A stretch of 29,093 bases of DNA from a virus: IMG/VR virus record IMGVR_UViG_3300013286_000043, positions 1-29,093 of that record. One strand, given 5' to 3'. Numbering within the stretch: the stretch's first letter is position 1; every line of letters starts with the position of its first letter. The translations under genes and the position numbers were made by a program. Positions 22,947 through 28,959 of the stretch are shown piece by piece. The notes beneath the pieces were generated by a model, which was not told the DNA's origin, ran no database searches, and worked only from the letters and a program-made list of their open reading frames with translations.

Positions 22947-25406
22947 ATGGCGTTAATTTTTGCAGACCGTGTAAAAGATTCTACAACCACGTCGGGTACT
23001 GGGACCATAACGCTTAGTGGTACAGCCCCGACAGGTTACCAAACCTTTAGCGCGGGCATTGGTGTAACCAACACCATGTACTATTGCATTGCAAGTCAGA
23101 CATTAGCGACTTGGGAAGTGGGTCTTGGTACACTAGCTACAACGACAACAATTACTCGTTCTTCTGGTAACGTGCTAGCAAGTTCTAGCGGTGCCGGAAC
23201 ATTGGTATCATTTGGTTCAGAAACCAAAGACGTGTTTGTGACCAGTCCGGCGTTGTGGGCGACCAGTCCAGCGTTTACAGGCACTTTAACGGCTAACGGA
23301 TCATTGGTTGCCAACAGCACAGTCACATTAGATCCTGCCAATGCTGCCGTTGATATCAGTCCGACCGGCACAGGTACCGTTACAATCAATCCAGCCACTT
23401 TGTCTTACATGGACAATGTTGTTATAGGGGGAACCATTGCCCAGAACGCAACGTTTTTCAATTGCGTTGCTCAAAACAATGTGCTGGCAAACGGAACTTT
23501 AAGTTGTGCGGGTTTTACGGCAAGCGTTTTTTCAATTCCTCAAGTCCAAATAACTGGAGGCATGAATGTTGACACGTTTACAGTCACAACAGGCCCGAGC
23601 GGATTTACAGGCGGTATAACGACAGACACGTTGTCTGCATCAAGCACTGTTACGTTAAGTCCTGCCAATGCCAACGTGGTGTTAAGCCCAACCGGAACCG
23701 GATTAGTGACGATCAATCCAGCAACCGCTGGAACCATTAACAATCTGTCCATTGGTGCAACAACCGCCAGCACGGGTGCTTTTACAACCCTATCAGCATC
23801 TAGCACGACAACATTAAGTCCTGCATCCGCAAACGTGGCAATCAGTCCAACGGGAACAGGAACTGTCACGCTAAACCCTGCCACGGCTGGAACCATTAAC
23901 AATCTGTCCATTGGTGTAACGACCGCCGCTGCGGGACGGTTCACAACGATCACGGCAACCGGCACCGTGACATTAAGTCCGGCTTCTGCAAACGTGGCGA
24001 TTAGTCCGACTGGTACAGGAACGGTCACAATCAGTCCTGCTGGTGCATTGACAATCAATCCAACCGCAGCCAGCACGATCAACAACGCATCCATTGGTGC
24101 GACAACCGCCAGCACGGGTGCTTTTACAACCCTATCAGCATCTAGCACGACAACGTTAAGTCCGGCTTCTGCCAACGTCGCAATCAGCCCAACCGGCACT
24201 GGCACTGTGACCATTAGTCCTGCTGGCGCTTTAACAATTAACCCCACTGCTGCAAGCACAATTAACAATACGTCGATTGGCGTGACAACGGCTGCTGCGG
24301 GACGGTTTACGACAATCACCTCAACCAGCACAGTGACGTTAAGCCCCGCTTCTGCAAACGTGGCGATTAGTCCAACGGGAACAGGAACTGTCACGCTAAA
24401 CCCTGCCACGGCTGGCACAATTAACAATATGTCGATTGGTGCAACTATTGCAAGCACCGGAAACTTTACCAGTTTATCAATTGGTGGTTCAGCCCTTGCT
24501 AAAACTAAAACAACAGTATTTACCAGCAGCGGAACCTATACACCCACAACGGGCGCTGTATTAACTCGCATTTTATTAGTTGGTTCAGGCGGCGGCGGTG
24601 GCGGTGGCGCATTACAAGCATCTGGTTCTGCTTGCTCAGGCGGCGGCGGCGGTGGCGGCAGTTCTGTTATTGACCACATTTATAACACTGCTGATTTAGG
24701 GGCAAGCGTTACAGTAACAATCGGCGCTGCGGGAACCGCAGGAGCAGCAGCAACCACATCAAACACTGCTGGTGGTGGTGGCGGTGCTGGTGGTCAAACG
24801 TCTTTCGGTGGATATGCATTTGCATATGGCGGCGGTGGAGGTGCGGGTGGACAACTTGCGTCAGCTTCCGGTGGTGGCGGCGGTGGTGGAATGCTTGCAG
24901 TAGGCGGTTCAACAACGACTGTAACTGCTGGAGCAGGAACGGCACCGGGAACTGCTGGCGGTTCTGGAAGCGTTGGCGTTAATTACACGGTATCTATGGG
25001 TACGTCGGGCGGTGGCACAGGTGGTGGTGGTGGTGGTAACGGTTCAGCCGGATTTGTTGGCGGCGTAGGTATGCTTGCAACGGGCGGCGGTTCGGGTGGT
25101 GGTATATCAACAACTCCTGCCGCGTTTGCTGGCGCAGCCGGAGGATCATCGTATGGAGCTGGTGGATCGGCTCCTGCTGGCGGTGCAATTGGCACGGCTG
25201 GCGGTACGTTTACTTTGATTTTTGCAAGTCTCCCTGCGTACGGCGGTGGTGGTGGTGGATCTAATATCACAGGCGTTGCCGGAGCTGGTGGCGCTGGTGT
25301 GAACGGTGGCGGTGGTGGTGGTGGTGGATCGAACCTCAACACGTTTACTGCTGGTGCTGGCGGTCTAGGTGGAAAGGGCATTGTTTGGATTGTGGAGTAT
25401 TTTTGA
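22947..25406 (+). CDS. Large tail fibre with repeats and Gly-rich adhesin tip
   Basis: The 819-residue protein has three parts. Residues 1-105 form an N-terminal attachment domain (FADRVKDSTTT..., TWEVGLGTLATTTTITRSSG, KDVFVTSPA) of a type I recognise in many phage fibres. Residues about 110-506 form a beta-repeat shaft with the motif ISPTGTGTVT at 137, 299, 352, 413 and 474, plus a variant at 246. Residues about 545-810 form a Gly-rich tip with runs such as GGGGGGGG, ending GIVWIVEYF. A shaft with a Gly-rich tip implies receptor binding. The following 61-residue gene overlaps the stop. Perfect DNA repeats inside the shaft invite recombination. Confidence 0.8.
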   Translation: MALIFADRVKDSTTTSGTGTITLSGTAPTGYQTFSAGIGVTNTMYYCIASQTLATWEVGLGTLATTTTITRSSGNVLASSSGAGTLVSFGSETKDVFVTSPALWATSPAFTGTLTANGSLVANSTVTLDPANAAVDISPTGTGTVTINPATLSYMDNVVIGGTIAQNATFFNCVAQNNVLANGTLSCAGFTASVFSIPQVQITGGMNVDTFTVTTGPSGFTGGITTDTLSASSTVTLSPANANVVLSPTGTGLVTINPATAGTINNLSIGATTASTGAFTTLSASSTTTLSPASANVAISPTGTGTVTLNPATAGTINNLSIGVTTAAAGRFTTITATGTVTLSPASANVAISPTGTGTVTISPAGALTINPTAASTINNASIGATTASTGAFTTLSASSTTTLSPASANVAISPTGTGTVTISPAGALTINPTAASTINNTSIGVTTAAAGRFTTITSTSTVTLSPASANVAISPTGTGTVTLNPATAGTINNMSIGATIASTGNFTSLSIGGSALAKTKTTVFTSSGTYTPTTGAVLTRILLVGSGGGGGGGALQASGSACSGGGGGGGSSVIDHIYNTADLGASVTVTIGAAGTAGAAATTSNTAGGGGGAGGQTSFGGYAFAYGGGGGAGGQLASASGGGGGGGMLAVGGSTTTVTAGAGTAPGTAGGSGSVGVNYTVSMGTSGGGTGGGGGGNGSAGFVGGVGMLATGGGSGGGISTTPAAFAGAAGGSSYGAGGSAPAGGAIGTAGGTFTLIFASLPAYGGGGGGSNITGVAGAGGAGVNGGGGGGGGSNLNTFTAGAGGLGGKGIVWIVEYF
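23760..23812 (+). repeat. 53-base perfect direct repeat, copy 1
   Basis: This 53-base stretch is identical to 24102-24154, 342 bases downstream (exactly 114 codons, one short plus one long unit). With one mismatch the identity extends back to 23748. Such perfect identity in a third-position-variable gene indicates recent duplication or gene conversion. Confidence 0.9.
23844..23890 (+). repeat. 47-base perfect direct repeat, copy 1
   Basis: Identical to 24369-24415, 525 bases downstream (175 codons = 61+61+53). It codes for the SPTGTGTVTLNPATAG part of the shaft unit. Confidence 0.9.
24102..24154 (+). repeat. 53-base perfect direct repeat, copy 2
   Basis: Second copy of the repeat at 23760-23812, in the same reading frame of the fibre shaft. 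Confidence 0.9.
24369..24415 (+). repeat. 47-base perfect direct repeat, copy 2
   Basis: Second copy of the repeat at 23844-23890, in the same reading frame of the fibre shaft. Confidence 0.9.
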
Positions 25407-25591
25407 TGGCACGATATGCAGTCATTGATGCAGACAACATTGTTCAAAATGTCATTGAATGGGATGGCGTTGCAGAATGGAGTCCACTTGACGGGCAAAC
25501 TGCGTTATTGGACACTGACCCACCCACTGCACAATTGAGCTATATCTATGACCCTGCCACGGGAACGTTTTTAGCGCCTGTAGGTATTTAA
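25406..25591 (+). CDS. Small protein coupled to the large fibre (YxYD motif)
   Basis: ATG 25406 shares one base with the fibre stop (TGATG), and GGAG (25394-25397) lies eight bases before it. The 61 residues begin MARYAVIDADNIVQNVIEWD and end with YIYDPATGTFLAP, matching in type and order the 106-residue gene that follows the first Gly-rich adhesin. The shared motif is Y-x-Y-D-x5-F-x-A-P. It may be a fibre chaperone or tip cofactor; no function is proven. Confidence 0.75.
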   Translation: MARYAVIDADNIVQNVIEWDGVAEWSPLDGQTALLDTDPPTAQLSYIYDPATGTFLAPVGI

Positions 25592-25594
25592 ACC

Positions 25595-26308
25595 GTGTTG
25601 GGGTTTGATCCATTATCGTCTGCCCCAATTTCGGCTTTGCCTGGCGGTGGAGCAATTGCCATTGCGTTAACGCAAGTCAATGGCACGGGTTCCGTTGGAA
25701 CCGTTATTGCTGTAAAAAGTCTTACCCTTGCATTGACCGGCGTGTCTGGCACGGGTTCTGTTGGCACGGTCAAACCAAATAATGCAATTGCATTAAACCA
25801 AGTGTTTGGCACGGGCGCCGTTGGTACAGTGGTATACACCAACCAACTTAACGTTGCCCTGACCGGCGTGTCAGGCACCGGCTCAGTGGGCAGTGTGACG
25901 GGTTCCGCATTTCGTGATATCTGGACAGAGAACGGGCTGGTTGTGAATACCGGCCTGATTAGTGAGCCGTCTATCGAATGGATTACAGACCCCACGGTGC
26001 CTTATAGCGGCGTCATTAGCATTAGCCCTTCGGCTGGCAGTGTGGTGCCACAATGGACTCCGGTTATTCTTTACGCCAGCATAGGACCGCCCAATAGCGT
26101 TCAAACGGTGACGGTCCCTGACGTGGTAGGGCAGCAATCCTATCAAGCCCGTACAGCCTGTTTCACAGCGGGCCTATTGGTGGATAATTACGTTTGGTAT
26201 GACACAAACGGCGTGGTGGATCCCGGCTATGTGGTATCCCAGTCCCTAACGCCCGGCTCGACCGTGGTGTTTGGCACCCTGATTACCTTAACAGTGAGCA
26301 ACGGATGA
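25595..26308 (+). CDS. PASTA-domain virion or peptidoglycan-binding protein
   Basis: The start is GTG 25595, only four bases after the previous stop, with a weak AGG upstream; 237 residues. Residues 23-101 contain four short repeats of the type ALTGVSGTGSVGTV. Residues about 111-167 look like a degenerate PASTA domain (SISPSAGSVVPQWTPVILYAS). Residues about 172-235 are a clear PASTA-like domain: VTVPDVVGQQSYQAR...AGLLV...VVSQSLTPGSTVVFGTLITLTVS. PASTA domains bind uncrosslinked muropeptides or glycan in cell-wall proteins. The next gene carries another PASTA-like domain and is ATGA-coupled, and a lysozyme-like gene follows, so cell-wall targeting is likely. There is no signal peptide. Confidence 0.75.
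   Translation: MLGFDPLSSAPISALPGGGAIAIALTQVNGTGSVGTVIAVKSLTLALTGVSGTGSVGTVKPNNAIALNQVFGTGAVGTVVYTNQLNVALTGVSGTGSVGSVTGSAFRDIWTENGLVVNTGLISEPSIEWITDPTVPYSGVISISPSAGSVVPQWTPVILYASIGPPNSVQTVTVPDVVGQQSYQARTACFTAGLLVDNYVWYDTNGVVDPGYVVSQSLTPGSTVVFGTLITLTVSNG
25661..25897 (+). repeat. Four short GTGSVGTV protein repeats
   Basis: ALTQVNGTGSVGTV, ALTGVSGTGSVGTV, ALNQVFGTGAVGTV and ALTGVSGTGSVGSV start near residues 24, 46, 66 and 88, with 20-22 residue spacing. Copies 2 and 4 are closest, also at DNA level. Short repeats of this kind recur in phage virion proteins. Confidence 0.8.
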
Positions 26309-26556
26309 GTACGGTAACCGTCCCCAATTTTACGGGGCTAAACATTTACTTTGCCATCGAAGGCATTGCTGGTGCTGGTTTAGTGCCTGGCACCACGACC
26401 TACATCAATGACTCCGTGGCCCCGCTCACGACCGTGATGTCACAAGTTCCCGTGGGCGGCTCGACTGCCAACTTAAGCGATACAGTTAGGTTGACTGTTA
26501 GCATTGGCCCTGCCGTCATCCCAATTACCGTCACAGTACCAGGAATCACCCCATGA
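26305..26556 (+). CDS. Single PASTA-like domain protein
   Basis: The 83-residue protein is essentially one PASTA-like unit: TVTVPNFTGLNIYFAIEGIA (about 3-22), GAGLVPG, then VMSQVPVGGSTANLSDTVRL (about 44-63) and LTVSIGP. A Pro/Val/Thr tail ends VTVPGITP, which looks like the beginning of a further, truncated unit. It overlaps the preceding PASTA gene (ATGA) and the lysozyme-like gene (ATGA). Either the two PASTA genes were once one reading frame or they form a two-subunit binder. Confidence 0.7.
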   Translation: MSTVTVPNFTGLNIYFAIEGIAGAGLVPGTTTYINDSVAPLTTVMSQVPVGGSTANLSDTVRLTVSIGPAVIPITVTVPGITP

Positions 26557-26966
26557 CCACTCGCGGCGTACGCAATAATAACCCTGGCAACATCAGGCAT
26601 GGCGAGGCATGGAAAGGTTTATCCCCCACGCAGACAGACCCTCAGTTTTTGCAGTTTTCCAGTCCAGAATACGGAATACGGGCGATTGCGCGTATTTTGC
26701 GTTCATATCACAAATGGGGATGCACGACGATTACCCAAATTGTGGACCGCTGGGCACCACCAATAGAAAATGACACCCCCGCCTATATAAAATCTGTAGC
26801 TTGGCAGTGTAATATGGATGCGAATGTAGCAATTGATTTAGAAACGTGTATGCTTCCGCTAGTCAAAGCGATTATTGAACACGAAAACGGTACTCAGCCT
26901 TATCCTGACGATCTGATTTCTAAAGGTATCGCACTTGCTGAAAGATGGAATCCCCTCGACGTTTAA
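26553..26966 (+). CDS. Lysozyme-like endolysin or virion muralytic protein
   Basis: The 137-residue protein has the signature RNNNPGNIR (7-15), then TDPQFLQFSSPEYGIRAIAR (28-47) and RWAPPIENDTPAYIKSV (66-82). I recognise this as a phage family related to lysozyme/transglycosylase folds, often annotated as structural protein or endolysin. I cannot place the catalytic Glu with certainty. There is no signal peptide or membrane anchor, so it would need the holin, or act from the virion. The ATGA overlap with the PASTA gene suggests equimolar synthesis. Confidence 0.75.
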   Translation: MTTRGVRNNNPGNIRHGEAWKGLSPTQTDPQFLQFSSPEYGIRAIARILRSYHKWGCTTITQIVDRWAPPIENDTPAYIKSVAWQCNMDANVAIDLETCMLPLVKAIIEHENGTQPYPDDLISKGIALAERWNPLDV

Positions 26967-27231
26967 GTTAGCTGGCAACACGATTAAGGTTCGTGTTCTC
27001 CCACGGTCAAAATGGCGACATGGGAAAGAGTGCGTGGGGCTATGGGACGCCACAAAAAATCAAATTGATATACTTTCCAGCCTTGACGCTATAGCAAGGC
27101 AACAGACGTTTTGTCACGAATTACATCATGCGCTGCTTGATATTGCCGGACACCCCGAACTATCACAGGATGAAAATTTTGTCGACCGCATGGCATATCT
27201 GTTACACCAAGCATTGACAACTTTTGAATGA
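26935..27231 (+). CDS. HExxH metallopeptidase (ImmA/IrrE-like)
   Basis: The 98-residue protein carries FCHELHHALLDIAGH (59-73), a gluzincin-type HExxH zinc motif at 61-65, with Glu 80 in QDENFVD a plausible third ligand, and FVDRMAYLLHQAL behind it. This matches the ImmA/IrrE group of small metallopeptidases, several of which cleave phage or stress repressors; the target here is unknown. I chose TTG 26935 because AAAGGT (26922-26927) lies seven bases upstream and no in-frame ATG is available before the domain. The gene overlaps the lysozyme-like gene by 32 bases. The next gene starts by ATGA. Confidence 0.75.
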   Translation: MLKDGIPSTFKLAGNTIKVRVLPRSKWRHGKECVGLWDATKNQIDILSSLDAIARQQTFCHELHHALLDIAGHPELSQDENFVDRMAYLLHQALTTFE

Positions 27232-28001
27232 GACACCTGATTATACCCGATACGCAGATTCGTCCGGGTGTGGATACAACGCACATTGATTGGGCCGCTC
27301 GCGCAGCCGTAGATTACAAGCCGGATGTTATTGTCGTTATTGGGGATTGGTGGGATCTACCGTCGTTATCAACCCACGACGCACCAGGTTCAAAAGAAGC
27401 TGAGGGCCGCCGAGTGATGACCGATATTGAAGTCGGCAATGAGGCTTTTGAGCGGTTTTCGTCGATTATCCACAAAGAACTTGCGCGGCGAGTCCGACGA
27501 CATATCAAACGGTGGAACCCGCGGCTTGAATTTTTATTTGGCAATCACGAAAATCGGTTAACGCGAGCCATTTTCCGTGATCCTAAGTGGGAAGGCATTA
27601 TTGGCCTCGACAGTCTAAAAACACCTGGCTTTGCACGGCATCCGTATCTGAAAATTGTTCATATTGATGGCATCGCTTACAGCCATTTTTTCCCTAACCC
27701 TTACACTGGCAAGCCAATTGGCGGCACGATTGTTAACAGGCTGAACCACATTGGTCATAGCTTTGTCCAAGGCCACCAGCAGGGCTTTTTGTACGCCTCA
27801 AAGCAGTTCCCGGATCACGTTAAGCATGGCCTTGTTTGCGGTCGTTTTTACAGTCACGCCGAATCGTACAGGCCACCGGATGTGCAAACTTCTGAATGGA
27901 ATGGTATTGTGGTGCTGAATGACGTACGGGTTGTCAACCATCACGGCACCTACGATTTAATGCCCCTCAGTTTTAATTATTTACGAGAAAAATTTTCTTA
28001 A
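27228..28001 (+). CDS. Calcineurin-like metallophosphoesterase
   Basis: The 257 residues contain the ordered metal-binding motifs of the family: PDTQ (7-10, Asp 8), GDWWD (39-43, Asp 40), GNHE (105-108), SHFF near 162-165 and QGHQQG (191-196, His 193). It would hydrolyse a phosphomono- or diester using two metals; the substrate (nucleotide, DNA or phosphoprotein) cannot be read from the sequence. The first motif has DxQ where DxH is usual, a variant I recognise in phage members. ATGA overlap with the metallopeptidase gene. Confidence 0.85.
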   Translation: MRHLIIPDTQIRPGVDTTHIDWAARAAVDYKPDVIVVIGDWWDLPSLSTHDAPGSKEAEGRRVMTDIEVGNEAFERFSSIIHKELARRVRRHIKRWNPRLEFLFGNHENRLTRAIFRDPKWEGIIGLDSLKTPGFARHPYLKIVHIDGIAYSHFFPNPYTGKPIGGTIVNRLNHIGHSFVQGHQQGFLYASKQFPDHVKHGLVCGRFYSHAESYRPPDVQTSEWNGIVVLNDVRVVNHHGTYDLMPLSFNYLREKFS

Positions 28002-28011
28002 GGAGAAAATC

Positions 28012-28353
28012 ATGACATTTTGGGACACAATTAAAGAAACAACAGATGTGTTTTTTCATAAAAACCCAATCGGCAAAGCAATTGAAAAAGATGCACTGTT
28101 AGCTTGGAATGAATTGGTAACAGTTGCTGAACATGATTTGAAGCACATCGCAGAACAGATGGCACAAGCAATTCTTGCAGTTTTAGCATCACCAGGCGCA
28201 GTAAGCCCTCAAGCTGTTGCAATTGCCGCTTTGAGTGCTGGCATAGAAGCAGCTGTTGTTGGTTTTAAAGCCGCTGGACATGACATTTCAGTGCAAACGC
28301 TATCAACGTTGGCAACCACGGTTGTCAATCAGGTTAGCGTAAAGGCGGCCTAA
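28012..28353 (+). CDS. Hypothetical Ala-rich helical protein
   Basis: A 113-residue protein with a charged N-terminus and an Ala/Val-rich helical C-terminal half (MAQAILAVLASPGAVSP, about 49-65; AIAALSAGIEAAVVGFKAA, about 70-88) that is hydrophobic but broken by Gly and Pro. AAGGAG (28000-28005) lies six bases before ATG, one of the best sites in this block. It is one-base coupled to the holin candidate (TAATG). An antiholin or accessory membrane protein is possible; no family recognised. Confidence 0.75.
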   Translation: MTFWDTIKETTDVFFHKNPIGKAIEKDALLAWNELVTVAEHDLKHIAEQMAQAILAVLASPGAVSPQAVAIAALSAGIEAAVVGFKAAGHDISVQTLSTLATTVVNQVSVKAA

Positions 28354-28664
28354 TGGGCATTTTCACAACGATCAAAAGTGCGCCAAAATTCTTTGAGCTT
28401 TTTCAGGAAGGCAAAGAGTTAGCGAATGCCACCACATGGAAAAGTCGCACCGTCGCAACAAACTGTGTCGTGGCGTTTTTGGCGACCCTTGTGGGCTTGT
28501 CAAAAACCTTTGGATACGACATTGCGTTGGATGACCAAACAATACAAGGGCTGGCGGTGGGCGCTGTTGCTGTTGTCGGTGCTGTTAACGCCGTCATGCA
28601 CATCATTACATCCAAACGAGTGGGTGTGCCAACCGACACTTGGGTTCCAAACGCTCAACGATGA
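28353..28664 (+). CDS. Holin candidate
   Basis: The 103-residue protein has two predicted membrane helices, about 33-52 (TVATNCVVAFLATLVGLSKT) and about 66-84 (GLAVGAVAVVGAVNAVMHI), an N-terminal amphipathic segment, and a short polar C-terminus. Size and layout fit a two-TM holin that opens the inner membrane for the endolysin. The nearby lysozyme-like gene (26553) supports this. The start overlaps the previous stop by one base. Its C-terminal part also contains a different reading frame with a lipoprotein-like signal. Confidence 0.7.
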   Translation: MGIFTTIKSAPKFFELFQEGKELANATTWKSRTVATNCVVAFLATLVGLSKTFGYDIALDDQTIQGLAVGAVAVVGAVNAVMHIITSKRVGVPTDTWVPNAQR

Positions 28665-28728
28665 ATGGGACCGACCGACCCGCACCACGACAGCGGTGGT
28701 AGCGGGCGTGTCGTGTCAAATCAATTGA
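28531..28728 (+). CDS. Possible outer-membrane spanin embedded in the holin gene
   Basis: In another frame, ATG 28531 opens a 65-residue product: MTKQYKGWRW, a Leu-rich core (ALLLLSVLL), then TPSCTS, and 43 residues from that Cys to TGA 28726-28728. The positive n-region, h-region and Cys look like an Rz1-type lipoprotein signal, and the frame continues 64 bases beyond the holin stop. Against it: Pro at -2 is atypical for a lipobox, no good Shine-Dalgarno is seen, and Ala/Val codons of a membrane helix readily give Leu in another frame. Confidence 0.3.
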   Translation: MTKQYKGWRWALLLLSVLLTPSCTSLHPNEWVCQPTLGFQTLNDEWDRPTRTTTAVVAGVSCQIN

Positions 28729-28958
28729 ATATCCATTAACGGATCTGCGGCCACGCGGTCAATTAACCGAACCAAATACCACTCGGCCTTGTGAAGATCC
28801 TCAAGCCCGCCTTTTGTCTTGTACCGCAAAAGGTATTTCAAAATATTGCCTTCCAGAAAATCACGGTTTACCGTGATATCAATCGCATCAATTGATTCGC
28901 CGCAGTTGTTGCAAGTGCCGATATTGTCGTAGTGACTGGGATTGATTGGGTCGTTCAT
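28716..28958 (-). CDS. DUF3310 / T7 gp1.7-like nucleotide-kinase-type protein
   Basis: The 80-residue minus-strand protein starts MNDPINPSHY and contains GNILKYLLRYKTKGGLEDLH (37-56) and KAEWYLVRLI (57-66). This is the DUF3310 pattern (DPxNPSHY...GNxxKYLLRYKxKxGLEDLxKAxWYLxRLI). T7 gp1.7, related to this family, has nucleoside-monophosphate kinase activity and affects dideoxythymidine sensitivity; the role here is presumed. CxxC at 16-19 is an addition I cannot explain. It belongs to an opposing, probably early, unit and its end overlaps the spanin-like frame by 13 bases. Confidence 0.85.
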   Translation of the reverse strand: MNDPINPSHYDNIGTCNNCGESIDAIDITVNRDFLEGNILKYLLRYKTKGGLEDLHKAEWYLVRLIDRVAADPLMDIQLI

Positions 28959-28959
28959 A

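Larger units (their letters stand above)
23619..24464 (+). repeat. Fibre shaft repeat array with 53- and 61-residue units
   Basis: Successive units share LSPASANVAISPTGTGTVT. The distances between SPTGTG motifs are 53, 53, 61 and 61 residues (Ser 247, 300, 353, 414, 475). The longer unit carries an eight-residue insertion giving SPAGALTINPTAAS instead of LNPATAG. FTTLSASSTTT and FTTITATGTVT starts alternate, as do ATTASTGA and VTTAAAGR ends. Confidence 0.85.

Noticed and set aside
23540-24457. Long minus-strand frame (305 codons) opposite the fibre shaft
   Set aside because: It is the antisense of the repeat array; the Val/Ala/Pro-rich product mirrors the repeated Thr/Ser codons and has no start signal. 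Repeats keep the antisense frame open.
12747-25406. Diversity-generating retroelement acting on the Gly-rich adhesins
   Set aside because: No reverse transcriptase or template repeat with adenine-specific differences is visible in the window; repeats in the fibre are shaft units.
28661-28702. 13-codon frame MNGTDRPAPRQRW overlapping the holin stop
   Set aside because: Apart from the ATGA overlap it has no ribosome binding site, unusual composition or partner, so chance is the simpler explanation.
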